Source of the DNA: Piscirickettsiaceae bacterium
GTDB taxonomy: Bacteria > Pseudomonadota > Gammaproteobacteria > Nitrosococcales > Methylophagaceae
Direction: 5' to 3'
DNA length: 8,721 nt
NCBI GenBank assembly: GCA_018646825.1
Contig: JABGUA010000065.1
Location: 1 to 8,721 of the forward strand
Under the pieces are notes generated by a model. It was not told where the DNA came from, ran no database searches, and saw only the letters and a list, made by a program, of their open reading frames with translations. Position numbers and translations under genes: made by a program. Below are positions 5,954 through 8,721 of this stretch, one piece after another (position 1 is the stretch's first letter; each line of letters begins with the position of its first letter).

Positions 5954-7636
5954 TTATCCCCCTCTTCGCATCGTACCACCTTGCTCGATGCCAATCCCAC
6001 CTTGAGAGACTGCTTCGGACAATACTTGTGGCACTTCTTCACCTAACATTTGATATAAATTCGACAAATGTAGCCTAAATAGCCGTTCAAAATCACTGAC
6101 ACTATCGCCAGCATTATAATCACCAAACCACCAAAACCAATCCGATCCTTCACAGATAGCGAGTTGTCTTAACAATGCATTCATAGTATCGGTATCAAAA
6201 GATTTTTTGGCTACAACTCGATCGAATGTTTGTTTCGCTTGGCTTAATAAATCCCAGCCTCTGTTTTTATCTGGATCGCCAATCCAGGTCGAAAAGCTAC
6301 CATAGACCCAGCTACCTGCTACTAACTCTGGTAGTGATGTTGCTTTAACATCATTGTCTAAACATTCCGAAAATGTCGTCAACTCAATGTCTGGATGATC
6401 CGCTAACTGTTGATAGAGGCCTTGTAAGAAATAATAGCCATTGTAGGAATAATATTCCCAAGCGTTTTCGCCATCCAATATAATAGATACAACACGATCT
6501 TTATCTTCTTCAGTATCTGCTTTAATTGTCGTTAGGTGGCTTATGAAGTCAGATATTGCATCTTCAGCACCCCATGTCGTGTAATTAAAACCAATCAAGT
6601 CCGATAAGCCATCATCTCTAAAGAAACAGGCGGGCCCTTGCTCAGACAATTGGTACGGCTTATGGATATTGGCATCAGCCATGTCTGACTTGTTTAAGCT
6701 ATTGCGTAAAACATTTTCACCCGTCGCAGCCCATTTGAAGCCATGCTCGCCTATCAGCGTTAATGTGTCTGCTGAAACGGCACCTTCTGATGGCCAACAC
6801 CCTTTGGGTTTAAAGCCGAAAAATGATTCAAACACACGTAGCCCTTCAATCATATGCCAATGCGCGCGTTCTTCACCACCTGGATAATTGGTGATCTCTG
6901 GTAATTCAACATCCGGCATCGCTTCTGATGCTGAATTAATATCTAATAATAAGGGTACGATAGGATGTGCATAGGGTGTGACGGATAACTCGACCTGTCC
7001 TGACTCTGCTAGTCGACGATAACGTGGAATTAAGCCATCCAATAATTCACCAATAACCGTCATTAATTGTCTGCGGTCATGGAAATCGAAGGCATGTGCT
7101 TTTTTCATTAATGCTTGAATGCGAATGTCCGTTCTTCTGACTGACTCCCCTATCCATGCCAAGTGATACCAGACTAATAAGTCAATCATAAACTGATCGT
7201 TGATATAGGCTAAACGATCACTCTCTTCGATAAACTCCCGCGCCATCTTAGCTAATTTGGCAAACTGTGGAAACGGAGCAATCAACTTTTCATCATTGGC
7301 GCGTAAACATGCTGAAATCAATGTTTTTCTTTCTTCGATATTGACCGGCTGTACAGGAGAATCCAAAGCAATCAACATCGGATCTTTTAAACGCCCGGTC
7401 CCTTTAAAACGTGATTTTAATTGTTGATCATAGTCGGCGATCTGTTCGATTAAAGTCGGGGCAAAATTCACAACTGCTTTGGCAGCTGGAATATTTTCCA
7501 GATGCCATGCCATATCAACATAATCTTTTATGGCATGAAGATAAGTCCATGGCAGCTGATACATACCACCCATCGGTTCGCTGTATTGAGGCTGGTGCAT
7601 ATGCCAGCATAGAACAACTTTTAACCTATCTGACAT
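5954..7636 (-). CDS. Glycoside hydrolase family 57 protein (alpha-glucan-acting)
   Basis: The 560-aa protein has the GH57 fold signatures in order: HMHQP (12-16, motif 1), TPYAHPIVPLL (220-230, motif 2 region), CWPSEGA (280-286) with E284 as likely nucleophile, ILDGENAWEYY (386-396) with D388 as likely acid/base, and GSWVYGSFSTWIGDP (441-455, motif 5 region), followed by the aromatic stretch SDWFWWFGDYN. Family members are alpha-amylases, 4-alpha-glucanotransferases, branching enzymes or amylopullulanases, and I cannot assign the specificity from sequence alone. There is no signal peptide, so it should act in the cytoplasm on glycogen or malto-oligosaccharides, in line with its place between glgC and malQ. 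Its ATG lies inside the 3' end of glgC (11-nt overlap). The last 15 or so residues are glycine-rich and look like a flexible tail. Confidence 0.9.
   Translation of the reverse strand: MSDRLKVVLCWHMHQPQYSEPMGGMYQLPWTYLHAIKDYVDMAWHLENIPAAKAVVNFAPTLIEQIADYDQQLKSRFKGTGRLKDPMLIALDSPVQPVNIEERKTLISACLRANDEKLIAPFPQFAKLAKMAREFIEESDRLAYINDQFMIDLLVWYHLAWIGESVRRTDIRIQALMKKAHAFDFHDRRQLMTVIGELLDGLIPRYRRLAESGQVELSVTPYAHPIVPLLLDINSASEAMPDVELPEITNYPGGEERAHWHMIEGLRVFESFFGFKPKGCWPSEGAVSADTLTLIGEHGFKWAATGENVLRNSLNKSDMADANIHKPYQLSEQGPACFFRDDGLSDLIGFNYTTWGAEDAISDFISHLTTIKADTEEDKDRVVSIILDGENAWEYYSYNGYYFLQGLYQQLADHPDIELTTFSECLDNDVKATSLPELVAGSWVYGSFSTWIGDPDKNRGWDLLSQAKQTFDRVVAKKSFDTDTMNALLRQLAICEGSDWFWWFGDYNAGDSVSDFERLFRLHLSNLYQMLGEEVPQVLSEAVSQGGIGIEQGGTMRRGG
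5958..5965 (-). promoter_or_regulatory. Ribosome binding site of malQ
   Basis: The minus strand reads AGAGGGGG, then ATAA, then the GTG start at 5953. The site is written in the last codons of the GH57 gene (Arg-Arg-Gly-Gly) and supports the non-ATG start. It is the most G-rich ribosome site in the window and may offset the GTG start. Confidence 0.7.
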
Positions 7637-8721
7637 AGCGGTAATTTTGTCCTAACATTTCAGGAGTAACCAAGACAACACCATTTGGTGAAACCTCATA
7701 TTTTTTAGCATCTTCTTCTAAATCTTCACCAATGACGGTATTCGGCGGTATGTCACAGCCCTTGTCAATGACCACATTGTTTAATCTACAGTTACGGCCA
7801 ATATTGACATCTGGCAAAACAACTGAATTCTCAACGATGGCATAACTGTGAACATTGACATTGGAAAATAACACGCTGTGGCGCACTGTTGAACCTGATA
7901 TTAAGCAGCCACCTGAGACCATTGAATCCACTGCTGTGCCACGACGCCCATCGTCATCAAAAACAAATTTTGCTGGGGGTTCTTGTGCTTGATAGGTCCA
8001 AATAGGCCAGTTGTCATCATAGAGGTTCAATTCAGGTGTAATACCGATTAACTCAAGATTAGCAGACCAAAATGCATCAATAGTACCCACATCACGCCAA
8101 TAACCAGGCTCATTCCCTTGGACATCTTTATAAGGAAATGCGACAACTTTATAATTTTCGATCAACGATGGGATGATGTCATGACCAAAGTCATGGGTAG
8201 ATTGAGGATCATCTGCATCTTTAATTAATTGTTCATATAAAAATTTAGCATTGAAGATATAAATTCCCATTGAGGCCAAAGAAACACCTTCTTTGCCTGG
8301 AATAGAGTTTGGTGCGTCCGGCTTTTCATCAAAGGCGCTAACTCGCATTACCTCATCCACTGACATGACACCAAATGCCTTAGCTTCTTCAACACTGACT
8401 TCTAAGCAACCAATCGTCATGTCTGCTCCCGCTTCAACGTGGGCCGCTAACATATCGCCGTAGTCCATCTTATAGATGTGATCACCGGCTAGGATAAGAA
8501 CATATTCTGGACCATGGTTTCGTAAGATATCGACATTTTGATATACCGCATCGGCAGTACCGGCATACCAGCCCCCCCCCCTTGAGCGTTGAGATGCAGG
8601 TAGTAACTCAACGAACTCTCCTAATTCGCCTCGCATAAAACCCCAACCCTGCTGAACATGTCGCATGAGTGAATGTGCTTTGTATTGCGTTAAAATTCCA
8701 ACACGTCTATAAGATGGACTA
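7626..8721 (-). CDS. glgC: Glucose-1-phosphate adenylyltransferase (5' end beyond window)
   Basis: Makes ADP-glucose from ATP and glucose-1-phosphate, the committed step of bacterial glycogen synthesis. The reading frame stays open to the right edge. Upstream of the first visible ATG (8666) it reads RRVGILTQYKAHSL, which is conserved GlgC sequence, so that ATG is internal. About 55-60 N-terminal residues, including the GGxGxRL pyrophosphorylase signature, are missing because of the window limit. Visible motifs are WYAGTADAVYQN, ILAGDHIYKMDY (with the Asp equivalent to E. coli D142), FDEKPDAP (Lys equivalent to K195, glucose-1-phosphate site), SLASMGIYIF, HDFGHDIIP and YWRDVGTIDAFW. A C-terminal left-handed beta-helix follows (SGGCLISG, CRLNNVVIDKGC). 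It is the most upstream gene seen of the operon and overlaps the GH57 start by 11 nt. The family is usually allosterically controlled; the regulatory N-terminus is not visible. Confidence 0.95.
   Translation of the reverse strand, partial: SPSYRRVGILTQYKAHSLMRHVQQGWGFMRGELGEFVELLPASQRSRGGGWYAGTADAVYQNVDILRNHGPEYVLILAGDHIYKMDYGDMLAAHVEAGADMTIGCLEVSVEEAKAFGVMSVDEVMRVSAFDEKPDAPNSIPGKEGVSLASMGIYIFNAKFLYEQLIKDADDPQSTHDFGHDIIPSLIENYKVVAFPYKDVQGNEPGYWRDVGTIDAFWSANLELIGITPELNLYDDNWPIWTYQAQEPPAKFVFDDDGRRGTAVDSMVSGGCLISGSTVRHSVLFSNVNVHSYAIVENSVVLPDVNIGRNCRLNNVVIDKGCDIPPNTVIGEDLEEDAKKYEVSPNGVVLVTPEMLGQNYRYVR
8572..8581. repeat. Homopolymer of ten C (ten G in the glgC coding strand)
   Basis: Ten consecutive C on the plus strand lie inside glgC and are read as AGG GGG GGG GGC (Arg-Gly-Gly-Gly) just before WYAGTADA. 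With ten bases the frame is intact, and the segment length matches E. coli GlgC (AQQRMKGENWYRG against ASQRSRGGGWYAG). Runs this long are prone to slippage in cells and to miscounting in sequencing. Confidence 0.9.

Noticed and set aside
8664..8666. ATG 8666 as the glgC start
   Set aside because: Conserved GlgC sequence (RRVGILTQYKAHSL) continues in frame upstream to the window edge, so the gene is cut by the window, not truncated at this ATG.

Overview
The window looks like part of the chromosome of a gammaproteobacterium of moderately low G+C content. Three things point that way: a TyrZ-type tyrosyl-tRNA synthetase divergent from an M23 endopeptidase-anmK pair (an arrangement I know from Pseudomonas and relatives), a gammaproteobacterial-style rRNA leader at the left edge, and a proteobacterial-type GlgC. 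A methylotroph such as Methylophaga is possible, but the sequence does not settle the genus. There are no mobile elements, CRISPR arrays or tRNA genes.

Left edge (1-194). This stretch has no gene but is full of signals. Read on the minus strand it holds a consensus sigma-70 promoter (TTGACA, 16 bp, TATAAT) with an AT-rich upstream region. Downstream come a boxB-like hairpin, a boxA (CGCTCTTTAA) and a boxC-like stem. I read this as the promoter and antitermination leader of an rRNA operon whose 16S gene lies just outside the window, directly downstream of tyrS.

195-1394 (minus): tyrS, with its start corrected to an internal ATG behind a clear ribosome binding site. 1521-4114 (plus): a membrane-anchored M23 peptidoglycan endopeptidase followed 8 nt later by anmK, so one unit joins murein cutting to murein recycling. 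The divergent gap of about 126 bp carries the tyrS promoter.

4119-8721 (minus): a tightly packed operon in the order glgC (5' end cut off by the window edge), a GH57 glycoside hydrolase, malQ, gcvH. The genes overlap or abut (11-nt overlap, zero gap, 4-nt ATGA overlap). The first three belong to alpha-glucan (glycogen) metabolism: GlgC makes ADP-glucose, while the GH57 enzyme and MalQ cleave or rearrange glucan chains. The fourth, the lipoyl carrier of glycine cleavage, is an unexpected passenger with no gcvT or gcvP nearby. The anmK and gcvH stops face each other across only 4 nt.

Most of the window is housekeeping. The points most worth a second look are the rRNA leader at the left edge, gcvH inside a glycogen operon, a run of ten G in the glgC coding strand, and the unassigned specificity of the GH57 enzyme. 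I found no clearly undescribed system.
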